Part shown: in pieces, positions 54,699-64,000 of the stretch | Layout: each line of letters starts with the position of its first letter | How positions within the stretch are numbered: position 1 is the stretch's first letter | Origin: Paraconiothyrium sp. Pb-2020 | Taxonomy: Eukaryota > Ascomycota > Dothideomycetes > Pleosporales > Didymosphaeriaceae | DNA length: 64,000 nucleotides | Reading direction: 5' to 3' | Assembly: GCA_022419385.1 (NCBI GenBank) | Contig: JAJUBI010000002.1 | Location: forward strand, 868,001 to 932,000 | Notes under the pieces: generated by a model | Told to the model about the DNA's origin: nothing | Seen by the model: the letters and a program-made list of their open reading frames with translations, nothing else | Databases searched by the model: none | Program-made: the position numbers and the translations under genes

Positions 54699-55595
54699 AA
54701 TAATAGGTCAAACTGCCTCTATACGGTCTGTTAGCGTCCAGAGTTGAATTGGGAGGACACTCGTGGATAACCACAGCGCGGTACCCAGTGGTCCAGTTTG
54801 TTGGTGCCCCAGAAATCGCAAATAAACCAAGACTTAGATCTGTCACTTTACGTACCTAATGCAGTGTATTGTATTAGATTGAGGAATGATATGCACCGTT
54901 TCGCATTGGACGCGCCGTCAATGAGGCTCTTTGTTATCTCCACGGCGCTGGAGACGAACGATGCCTCGACCAAAGGTCGAATACAATTGTTTGTGGAATT
55001 GAAAGCGTAGGGCAGCCACTACCTTAGACAACCCGCAACTGCCCTGACGTGTCCATATTGTTGCCATGCTCACGTCTAATGGAAGGCTTGGCGATGAAAA
55101 AGTGCTGATGTCATGTATATCGTGATAAATAGTTTCAGATGCCTGCAACCATGCGCTTTCGTACAAGCTGTATGGGGTAGTCCGCGGGACGAGCCTAGCC
55201 GCCTAAGCTTTGTCGCCAACGCGCGTGGTGGATACGTGACGCCATGTGCGGTCCGAAATGGTCGGAAACAGCCTCGCGTCGGCGTCCCAGGAACACCGAG
55301 CCTCGTGAACGTCCGATCGATCTGCAATATCGCCAAGAGACTGATAACTCAATGCGTTAGGTTGGACGATTCGGGCTGGTGACCCATGTACGAGGTACAG
55401 ATCTAGTGTACGGATTGTATGCCGTGTCACTCCGTGTGCATGACCAATCGCCCGCAAAGACCGCAAAGACCGCAGTACAGATCAGTACGACCTATACTAA
55501 GATCAAGTCACGAGTATGCTTAGTTTCTATGTTTGCACCTCTAAGAGGTTAAGCCTTCGTTTCTACTCTACTAGCCAACGTCTATGCTTCCCCCT
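54699..55595. other. Intergenic, no supported gene
   Basis: About 900 bases. A 9-nt tandem (GCAAAGACC, roughly three copies) lies near 55453-55475. No coding signal. Confidence 0.6.
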
Positions 55596-58502
55596 CTACC
55601 ATATCCTCTTCGCTACCATCGCATACCTTGACACATGCCCAAACGTGGTTCCCTCCCTCTTCTCCTTCTCTTCCTGTTGCCTCCCTTTCTCATCCCTCTC
55701 CCTCAGTCGCCTCAATGAATCCGGGTCGTCATTGTAGATCCATCTCCGCTTCTCCTCACTCACATCTACCACACCCCAACCGCCAATCTTCTTCCCACCA
55801 GTTTCAACGTTCAAGCGCTCCCTTTCCTTCATGCCTCTGTATCTGTTGCGCGCGACACGTAGCAGAAACATGCCGAGCAGGAGCTTGAAAGCGAGGAAAA
55901 ACAGGTAGGCGATGAGGAACACGATAAGCATGGCAGAGCCAGCGATTAGGTCGTCGAGCGTCCAGGTGGAGGAGCTATACCAGGGCAGCGCGCTGGAGTT
56001 CGAGGATCCAGTGCCAAAGCTGGAGCGGCCGAGGGCGCGGCGGAAGATCTGGTCTATGTGTGCGAGGGCAGCGGTTGTGGCCGGTGAGGATGTGGGTGGT
56101 TCATTTGGAGCAAGCGAAGTGGATGTGCTGGGAAAGGGGGATGGCATGTGAGTCGCGATGAACATGTGGTACGTTTGAATTGCGGCGCGAACGAAGAGGC
56201 AGCTGAGAGGAAGGACTGGCAAGCCTAGACGCCGTGTAAGGTTTTGGTCTATGAAGGCCTACGCTTGTGTTAGTCTACACTAGAGAGTGGGACAATAATT
56301 GATACTTACGTCGGAGTAGTAGTCCTTAGCCAGAACATCGAGGAACTTCTCGTACACCTCTGGCTTCGTCTGGTTGAACTTCGTAATATACGCATGCTTC
56401 AACCAATCCACCGCCATCTCGCTCCCCAAAACCAACAAAAAAGGACTCAAAACCTGGGCCATCCATTTGGGGAAGATGGTGAAACTCATCGGAAGTATGC
56501 TGGCGGCCGAAAAGGGAGCCGAAGTCGTCGCGTTGCCGCCCGTGAAAACGCTACTGTAGGAAGGTGCGCCAATGCTGAGCCCTCCTACTTCAACAATGTT
56601 ACGCATCGCGATGATGAGCAACATGAGCCATAGCTGAAAGCGCTCAACGATATCTGCGCATGTGACCTGAAACAAGTTCTCCTTCTCAAACCTTTTGAAG
56701 ACGGTGGACTTGATCTCTACGAATTGGTTCGACATCAGTAGCGTTAGGAGCGCATTGGAATACGAGTTGACGGCAACGTTCAATGTGATGACCTGGTAGA
56801 ATAATGCAGTCGCATGAGCTACGTTGTACACCAGAGCGAGTACAAACATCCACAAAGGTCGAAGAACTTTACTTCGGCCATCAGGGTTTCGGTCAAGTGT
56901 CTCACGCGAGAACAAGCATTCCAGAACATCTTGCCCTAGTGCAGAAAGGAGGCGATCGCAGACTTCGAGGACGTTGTAGATAACATACAACTTGATAGCA
57001 GATTGCCCTCGTATGCCGTGATACATTCTGCTGGCGTCAAAGCGCATCAACACTACACAGCTGACAACAACCAAGGCACCTTTGAGCATGTCAGCCTTGT
57101 GACTCGGCAATAGCGCGGAAGGCGTTGACATTGTGCGACGGTGCCGATACCGCGTGCGCGTGCGTTTGGGCGGAGCATTATCCTTGGAATCCGGAAACCT
57201 GAAATTCATTCCAGTGCGGTTGTTCTCCCTGGCTGTGTTTGCACTAATGGGATGGGGTGACGTGGAGGCGGAGGCGGAAGCTGATGGTCCTTGTGATCGA
57301 GATGGTGGCTCTTCCTCCGCAGATGCGTTCAATACCGGAGTAGTTGCCTCTGTCTGTCTTCTTCGTCTCCATAATCTAGGCAGACCCTTGTATACAAATT
57401 TGACCTCTTTGCCCATTACGGAACTCCACCACTTCATTAAAATGCCTACAGCAATTAAAAACCGGAGCGGGAGAATGGTAAGAGTATGCATCCAGGCATC
57501 TAAACAGGCCAAAGCTCCGAAGCCCAGTATAGCTTCTAGCTTAGGCGGAAGAAGTAGGAAGTTGACTAAGCGGTCATATTTGATTTTCGAAGACTCGTAA
57601 GGAAAGTCGGCTGTTGAAGGTCGATATATATAGAGCGGGGAGGGTCGGTCAGAGGACAATTCTAGGGATAGAAAAGTGGGTATAGACATGGGCGGCAGTG
57701 GTATAACTGGAGGCATGGGCGACGGCACATCGCGATGCCTGTCCTGCGGCGGAGCTTTCAGATTTTGCCTGGTGTCCCTAGTGTCTAAGTTGAGCGGTGG
57801 GGGGACATGTCTTGAGGGCCGCTTGTCCTCCTCGATCGCGTGTGCCTGCCCCTGTATCTTTTGGCTCGATTCCTTCCTCCGCATAACGGTCGGTGTGGTG
57901 ATAGATCGTTCCCTCAGAGTAGGTCGCTGCTGGCCCTTGACCACCACAAGTTCCCTATCAAGTCTTGTTTCCCTACTCCTCGAGCGACTCTTCCTTCTAC
58001 TCTGAGTGCCACTATTCTCTCGAAGCGGTTCTAATTGAACCCCCAGTCCTCGACTGACTTCCCGCCCCGGTCTCTCCTCATCTGGCGCCTGCTCTTCCTG
58101 TGCATCCTCTTGTATGGGTGTTGCTGCCCGCACGGGTATACTCGCGGGCTCGCTTGTCAATTCCTGAATCTTCTTGGGACTAAGTCTCAGGAGCTTGTCC
58201 TGCTCAGAGACGCTGCTTCTCCGCCTTCCATCACCGGGTCTTCGGATTGGCGGTCCTCGTCTGCTTTTCTCGCTTGTATCCGACAGGATTGCTTCGTCAT
58301 AGTTGCTCGTTCTCCGGCTGTGATCGCTGGGACTCAGGGCGCCATTTCCATTCGTCTTGATATCACGAAATCCGTCCAACAGCGATTCGGCGGCCTGCAA
58401 GATCGGCGGGGCCACATCTTCCGGCTCCGGAGACAGGGCTGGCGTGGGAAGTTGCTCAGCTACATGGACTTCGGCGGTCGTCTTGGTGCCTGAACCATTC
58501 AT
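55596..58502 (-). CDS. Emp65/TAPT1 family multi-pass membrane protein (DUF747)
   Basis: ER membrane protein family; yeast Emp65 acts with the SUN-like protein Slp1 in folding soluble ER proteins, and TAPT1 is the animal relative. Exons 56310-58502 and 55596-56258, joined across a 51-nt intron (GTAAGT...AAGCGTAG). The junction restores LAKDYYSDAFIDQNLTRRLG; 951 residues. The N-terminal ~280 residues are Ser/Arg/Pro-rich and disordered. The Tapt1 core follows: FLSLELSSDRPSPLYIYRPS, KYDRLVNFLLLPPKLE, DMLKGALVVVSCVVLMRFDASRMYH (read as two adjoining motifs), IKLYVIYNVLEVCDRLLSA, GQDVLECLFS and NQFVEIKSTVFKRFEKENLF. Two more membrane helices lie in the C-terminal exon, which ends in a charged, Arg/Glu-rich tail. 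Confidence 0.92.
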
Positions 58503-59027
58503 TTCTTATGGGTGGCTTCGCGGGAGAGCGTGTCATCGTGTTGATGACTGCTTTGTGCTGTATGCAACGTGTATCTTTTACGCTTGGACTTCGCCAAGGC
58601 CTCGGATGAAGCTCACTTAAGTCCGTATCGATAAGGAAGCGGGTTCAACCATTCACTCTGAACCATTCCATCTTATGGGACATGATCACCGCATCATCTT
58701 TACAAGTCGCGGCTAGTTCAACATTCATCCAGTGTTAGGCTCGAGGAGTATAGTGAGGGTTCTATACAATGCGTACACAACAGCATGCAGCGCAATAATA
58801 CAGCAATGCATTGTCGATCTATGCCACCTGCGGTGTGCTCTCAGCCGTCTCATAGAGTAGCCGGAGACTCTAGCCAGATTTATGATGAAATCCGTCCTGT
58901 AGCGCACGCCCAATTGCTTCTTTATGTCATTGGTAGACTGCGTCCACCGTTGAAAAGCCATCGATATCCTCTTTACACATCGTAAGGTGGGCCTAACACA
59001 CTTCGTCAGAGGAAGCAGCTATTCAAG
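58503..59027. other. Divergent promoter between the Emp65-type and esterase genes
   Basis: 525 bases, no gene and no element I would defend. Confidence 0.6.
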
Positions 59028-60688
59028 ATGAGGAACGCAGTCGTTTTGCCCTTGTTCGTAGTGGCGACATCACGCGCACATTCATCCCATTTTCACCAGC
59101 ATATTAATCACCATGACCACATTACGACGAGTAGCGGCAAAGTGACTGGCCACCTTGCATCTAACACAACAGACATCGTCTACGAATATCTCGGCATAAG
59201 ATATGCGAAGGCACCCATTGGCGATCTACGATTTGCAACCCCAGAGCCGTATGTTGCCCCCAACAGCACGATCAATGCAACATCGTGGCTCCCACATTGT
59301 CCTTTCAACGTGCCGCCTGTGACACAGTTCGATCATTTCGACCGCAACGGCTTCAAAGTCTACAACACTTTCACAGCACACAGTCCATGGCAAGCAGACC
59401 AGTCAGAAGATTGCCTGGCACTGAACGTGTGGACAAAAGCCACGCCTGGAGAGGAACATGGCGACCGACCTGTCTTCGTCTTCTTCCATGGAGGACGTTT
59501 CCAGATCCCAGGCCCCCACAGCCCGTTCTATGTCGGCAAACACTTTGCTGGAGGCCAGGACGTGGTTGTGGTGACGGTTTCGTAAGATTTTTCATCAGGC
59601 GATTAATACCCCATGCTGACAAGGATAGCTATCGCGTGGGCATGTTCGGCTTCAGTGGCGCGCCAGGCGTCGAGCAAAATGCTGCACTTAGGGATCAACG
59701 ATTGGCAATTGAGTGGGTGCGAGGCAACATCGCCGGTTTTGGCGGAGACTCGGGACGGATCATCATTGTAGGGCAGAGCGTCGGTGGCTTCTCGACTGAT
59801 GCCTACCTCTATGCATATCCGGAGGATCCTATTGTGGCAGGCGCTATCGCTCACTCTGGAACGGTGTTCAGCTTCTTGCCAAACACGCCAGAGTATTCTC
59901 GCAGCTTATACTACAATGTCTCGGGCACACTTGGCTGCGGCAATGCATCCACGCCTGAGGCTGACACTCTGGCTTGCGTGCGCTCCAAGAACGTCTCACA
60001 GATCCTGAATGCTGCTCGCATAGTGCCTGCACTTCCATCACAAGCTCTGGCGCAGTCGACATTCCACCCAACTGTGGACAACAAAACTGTCTGGGCAGAC
60101 TGGTTGGAACGCTCAAGAGCTGGAAAATTTGCTCGGGTACCATACATGACTGGCAATGCCGACTACGAATCTGGTTTCTATAGAGTGTCTGCATTCGCAG
60201 TGAACAAGACGCTCAGTCCAGAATCTTGGTTGCTCTTCACAGAGCGAGGTTTCACATGCCCAGCCAAGTACTCGACAGATCTCCGCAAGCAATTCGACGT
60301 TCCAACGTGGCGATATCGATATATGGGCGACTACCCAAATCTGCGCTTGTTCGAGCCATCCTATGGCTATCCTGATAGTGGAGCGTACCATGGTTCAGAG
60401 CTGACGCTGCTCTTCGGTACTACGTACGACGTTACTGGCTCTGACAGCCCACCCGAGCAACGAGCTGCCGCCAAATACATTCGACAGGCTTGGGCAAGTT
60501 TTGGTAGAGATCCTGAGCGAGGACTGACTAAATTTGGCTGGCCAGAGTATGATCCAAGCGGCGAAAGTCTGGTCAGGCTGTCGTACAACAACACTCCTGA
60601 ACTCGATCTGGTGCATCCGGTCGTGTATGATGCAGAGTGTCCACCTGTAGAGCAGAACGATCCTTTACCTGGCCGGGGAGGGTTCTAA
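59028..60688 (+). CDS. Secreted type-B carboxylesterase/lipase
   Basis: Alpha/beta-hydrolase of the cholinesterase-like family; substrate unknown. Exons 59028-59581 and 59629-60688, joined across a 47-nt intron (GTAAGA...GGATAG) that makes VVVTVSYRVGMFGF; 537 residues. The first ~17 residues are a signal peptide, followed by a His-rich stretch. Family marks: YLGIRYAKAPIGDLRF near the N-terminus, SEDCLALNVW, and the oxyanion motif FFHGG. The nucleophile elbow GQSVGG has S235; GESAGG is the common form. The probable acid is in NADYESGF (E365), and the catalytic His in YHGSELTLLFG (H439). All three catalytic positions are filled. Several N-glycosylation sites fit secretion. Confidence 0.9.
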
Positions 60689-61187
60689 TATCATACGTTG
60701 TTTAATATGACAGGGACTAGATCTTAAGGGAAGCAAATATGTGAGGGGTTGGCCTTCATATCTTAATAGCATCGTAAGCGAACAGCCAATCACCAAAGCC
60801 TTGGACATCTAGACCCTCAATCTGCTCCTCTAGTTGGCCTGCACAGTGGCTTTTAGAATACTTTTGCGCATTTCTATATAGAAGTCGGTGGACTTTCTCG
60901 ACGGCCGAGAGTGAACAACTTTGGGCAACACATCATACAAGCCTACACGACAAAATCTTGACAGAGCACTCTCCAAGAGCAGGCCATTACCACGGTGATA
61001 CTCGCCAAGAGATTGACAAGCCCGCATATACGTGCATATGCATGGGCTACAACAAGTTTAGCGTGCTCATCCCCATCCCACGTGAACACTCAGCCTGGCG
61101 ACAACACACTGTATCGACTATCTCAACACACGAGAGCGCATATCACACGTGCATTACATGGCACTCACCAATCTTTGATATCTTACC
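60689..61187. other. Intergenic, no supported gene
   Basis: About 500 bases between the esterase and the NLR-type gene, which would hold the latter's promoter. Confidence 0.6.
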
Positions 61188-64000
61188 ATGGACCCTCTGA
61201 GCATCGCAGCGAGCGTTGCAGGCTTGTTGAGCCTGGCTTTGCAACTGGTGGAACTGGGCACTAAGTGCAGCTCGCGATTCTTGAAGGCGCAACTTTACGA
61301 ATTCGTATTCGAGCTTAATGCCTTGTCAGATGTTCTTAAGCGATTAAAGGGGTTTTTGGACGACCCCACCACTGCCCTGACGTTCAGTCGTACCTCTGTA
61401 TTCGTGTCAACTAATACGAGATGCAAGATATTGCTCGAAGAGCTGCTCGCCAAGCTTCAGGAAACTATACAGGAGCCGAACAAGGTCAAGAAAGCTGTCG
61501 ACCGGGTCTTGTGGCCTTTCAACGAGAAAGAGCATCGGATTTCTATGGAAAAGATTCATCGATACACTCAAATCTTTACTTTCGCCCTAACGATTGAGGG
61601 ATGTTCTCTATTATCACAGTCTGTGAGAGAGGTGACAGTCGCGCTTCAGGAACAGGAGAAGAAGTTGAAGGAGACAAAGAAGCTTTGTGGTTCGATTCCA
61701 AATTTGATTACCCAGATTGAACAATCTTTGGATCAGATCTCTTCCATCCAGGCTCTTGTATATGCGCTACCCGATCATTCTCAGGAGCTCTCAGTGATCT
61801 CGGACGATATTAGTCTTCTCAAAAGCACTGCTACCAGGCAACAACAGCAGATTGACGAATCGCAACGTAGCAAAGTGCTCTCCTGGCTATCACCTGCTAC
61901 ATTTGAAGCAAAGCAAAGACAGTTACAAGAGCGCCATGAACTGGGTACAGGAGCATGGTTCCTGCGTCACGACACCTTCATCCAATGGAAATCCGAGAGA
62001 GGGTCTACCTTATGGTGTGCAGGCATCCCCGGCGCTGGGAAGACATTCATGGCTTCACTTATCATCGAGACGCTTCGACAATCAGGTTACTCTGTCGCCT
62101 TCGTCTTCGCCGACTACAAAGAGCACATGAGCAATACCAAGGTAAACTTGATCTCTTCGTTAACACGCCAATTAGCTTCACAAAACCAAAGGAACATGGA
62201 CGCCGCATACTCAAGGTACAAAAAACGACTAGAGCAATCGTCGGCCGACGATGCTGACCCGCTCACTTTCGAGGAACATTCAGAGATACTTCAGGAGATC
62301 TCAACAAATTCAGATCGCATCTTCGTGATCGTAGATGCTGTTGACGAGCTGCCTAACACAGACGAAGTTCGCAGTTCAGGCGGCAGAGCAGAGCTATTAA
62401 AGGCTTTGGCGCAGCTACACAACGTCTCTAAGCTGTTCACCACCCGCCCTCATATCGATGCAGCATCGTTCTTTCCGAATTTCTTGCAACTGGATATTGC
62501 GGCGAAGGACCAAGATCTACGCACATTCTTGAAGGCGAGAATGTCCGCAGCCCAGCGATTATCAAGGATATTAGCAAAAGACAGATATTTGGAGAACCAC
62601 ATCATCCAGACAATCACAAGCAAATCCTCCGGCATGTTTCTTCTGGCTCAACTGCAGATCGAAGAGGTTAAGACTGCTTTGTCAGTTCGTCAAGTTCGTG
62701 CAGTGCTCGAGAGCCTGTCGGGTCATTTATCTGATATGTACGAGAAGACCATCGACCGCATCAAAAGCCAATCAAGCATTGAGGCCAAACTCGGTCTTCG
62801 TGCAATATCTTGGATTGCAAATGTCAAGCGGCCTTTGGCAATGTCGGAGTTCGTGCATGCAATCTCATTAGAGAAAAACGACGATCACGTGGACAACAGT
62901 AGCCTCATCGACATACAGTTCATATTTGAGACGTGTGGCGGGCTTGTCCAACTTCAGCCTGCCTCGTTCGAATTGGGATCTTTGCACGGCGCTTTCACAT
63001 ACGAAGAGTCTGTAGGCTTTGTCCACTATACCATACAGGAATACTTAGACAGTTGTAACTTGTCTGCCGTTAATGTAGTCCATGGGGATATCGCAAATAC
63101 CAGTCTCTCCTACCTCTGCCTCAGAGACTTCCGACAGAGGACCAAGGTTTCACGCAGTCTATATCCATTTTTGGCGTACGCGGCTCCATTCTGGCCAGCA
63201 CATGCAGAGGCCGCAGGGGATTTACTCCGATGGGATCTAGTTGAGCTGTTAATCAATGAAACCCGGCCACACCTAGGCAGAAACTGGCTTGATATAGCGT
63301 TACACGAGCAACTCGGTCCTTCATCCAACATACCACTAGGTTTCGCAGGGGCTGCTGTTGCCATACATGGTGCGCATTCAATTCTGCGTTTCATGTTGGA
63401 CAAGGGACTTCGTGTGGATGTGCGTTTTCGCACAGTGCTGAATCCGGTCAAACTCGCATTGTCATGCCTTCCGCGACATGAAGACTGCATTAAACTACTC
63501 ATGCACAGTGTCTCCGCGCGGGAAGATGACTTGGTCAGAGATGGGCTTGCGAATCTTCTTGAGCAGATCCTCTATGCCAGCAGGTATACGAAACATGCAG
63601 ACGACCAGCTCAGATCGTTTTTGAGCGATGAGTCAAGTCTCCCTAGCCAAAACACACACAAAGTCTTCGAGGCTGCTATAGGTAGAGGATGGGAATACCT
63701 CCCGCAAATCTTGATTCACCATATACGTATATCCATCGAGAAGACTAGAAGGGGCTCGGAGCTATTTGAACAACTCCTGAAAGCAGGGAATCTGCCATTC
63801 CTCACAGCACTGCTTCAAATTGGCCTGAACATATCCCATTTCCGGGAATTTCGGCACCCGATAATATTGTCACTTAAATACAGACAGCCAGAGATTACAA
63901 GATATCTGATCACTCAAACAGAGTCTATTGAGTGTGGACTCGTTCGATTTGCTCTCGAATGGTTTCTGATGAATCTTTTCATGAGATACTTTGAGGTTTC
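61188..64000 (+). CDS. STAND/NACHT (NLR-like) protein with fungal N-terminal helical domain, right end cut by window
   Basis: One uninterrupted frame of 937 codons from the Met at 61188 to the window edge. The N-terminus, MDPLSIAASVAGLLSLALQL, is the hallmark of the fungal STAND N-terminal domain. A coiled-coil/helical region follows to about residue 225. The NACHT-like module has SKVLSWLSPATFEAKQ and the signature WFLRHDTFIQW. Its Walker A is AGIPGAGKTFMAS (residues ~279-286 for the core). Walker B is IFVIVDAVDELP (~378-389), and the sensor-like region is LFTTRPHID. After the winged-helix-like part (SMYEKTIDRI-type helix, VGFVHYTIQEYL) the sequence becomes helical-repeat-like. The C-terminal repeats (ankyrin, WD or TPR) lie outside, so the receptor type is unknown. 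Such proteins act in fungal self/non-self recognition. Confidence 0.87.
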   Translation, partial: MDPLSIAASVAGLLSLALQLVELGTKCSSRFLKAQLYEFVFELNALSDVLKRLKGFLDDPTTALTFSRTSVFVSTNTRCKILLEELLAKLQETIQEPNKVKKAVDRVLWPFNEKEHRISMEKIHRYTQIFTFALTIEGCSLLSQSVREVTVALQEQEKKLKETKKLCGSIPNLITQIEQSLDQISSIQALVYALPDHSQELSVISDDISLLKSTATRQQQQIDESQRSKVLSWLSPATFEAKQRQLQERHELGTGAWFLRHDTFIQWKSERGSTLWCAGIPGAGKTFMASLIIETLRQSGYSVAFVFADYKEHMSNTKVNLISSLTRQLASQNQRNMDAAYSRYKKRLEQSSADDADPLTFEEHSEILQEISTNSDRIFVIVDAVDELPNTDEVRSSGGRAELLKALAQLHNVSKLFTTRPHIDAASFFPNFLQLDIAAKDQDLRTFLKARMSAAQRLSRILAKDRYLENHIIQTITSKSSGMFLLAQLQIEEVKTALSVRQVRAVLESLSGHLSDMYEKTIDRIKSQSSIEAKLGLRAISWIANVKRPLAMSEFVHAISLEKNDDHVDNSSLIDIQFIFETCGGLVQLQPASFELGSLHGAFTYEESVGFVHYTIQEYLDSCNLSAVNVVHGDIANTSLSYLCLRDFRQRTKVSRSLYPFLAYAAPFWPAHAEAAGDLLRWDLVELLINETRPHLGRNWLDIALHEQLGPSSNIPLGFAGAAVAIHGAHSILRFMLDKGLRVDVRFRTVLNPVKLALSCLPRHEDCIKLLMHSVSAREDDLVRDGLANLLEQILYASRYTKHADDQLRSFLSDESSLPSQNTHKVFEAAIGRGWEYLPQILIHHIRISIEKTRRGSELFEQLLKAGNLPFLTALLQIGLNISHFREFRHPIILSLKYRQPEITRYLITQTESIECGLVRFALEWFLMNLFMRYFEV

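Noticed and set aside
1..64000. tRNA genes, CRISPR arrays, transposons
   Set aside because: No A/B-box pair with a cloverleaf, no spaced repeats and no transposase or terminal repeats were found by eye. A tRNAscan or repeat search would settle it.

Overview
The window reads as a gene-dense stretch of a filamentous ascomycete (Pezizomycotina) nuclear genome. Evidence: genes are split by many short introns, mostly 46-60 nt, with GTAAGT/GTATGT-like donors, CTAAC/CTGAC branch sites and CAG/TAG acceptors. The gene content is typical of such fungi: a Dbf4/NimO-type protein, a STAND/NLR with the fungal N-terminal helical domain, a HET-associated protein, a PDR transporter and a fungal phenol-type flavin halogenase. 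A Dothideomycete is my guess, but no marker in the window proves the class. Twenty-six genes are supported, two running off the edges. Splice structures were derived by hand from reading frame, splice signals and family conservation.

Layout. 1-8.0 kb: a Gyp5-type TBC RabGAP (left-truncated), an unrecognised 303-aa protein, a SAM methyltransferase and mitochondrial ribosomal protein L6. 8-13.1 kb: a Kar5/Tht1-type nuclear-fusion membrane protein, head to head with the ribosomal gene across a promoter that holds a 16-nt CCAAT palindrome, then a broken cytochrome P450. 13.7-24.4 kb: a large cysteine-rich protein, a fungal transcription factor with a damaged-looking zinc cluster, a small RING E3 with a GC-AG intron, and a HET-associated protein that lacks its HET domain. 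25.7-34.4 kb: a small unknown protein, Dbf4, Atg12, ketopantoate hydroxymethyltransferase and a Ubc8/UBE2H-type E2. 34.8-37.9 kb: a divergent pair formed by a heme-thiolate peroxidase (Peroxidase_2) and an FAD-dependent halogenase. 38.6-49 kb: a PLC-like phosphodiesterase, Met22/Hal2 nucleotidase, a C3HC zinc-finger protein (Rsm1/NIPA type), a royal-jelly/yellow-family secreted protein and PEP carboxykinase. 49.6-64 kb: a PDR-type ABC transporter, an Emp65/TAPT1 membrane protein, a secreted type-B carboxylesterase, and a NACHT/STAND protein running off the right edge.

Most genes are unrelated housekeeping genes. The accessory part is 34.8-37.9 kb (peroxidase plus halogenase with their shared promoter), with the P450 pseudogene, the PDR transporter and the self/non-self-type genes (HET-like, NLR) elsewhere. 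The most unusual signal is in the E2 gene. Its correct protein can only be assembled from nine exons, including exons of 8 nt, 3 nt and 1 nt, each with its own full set of splice signals. The exon total is exactly in frame and gives the family-length UBC fold.
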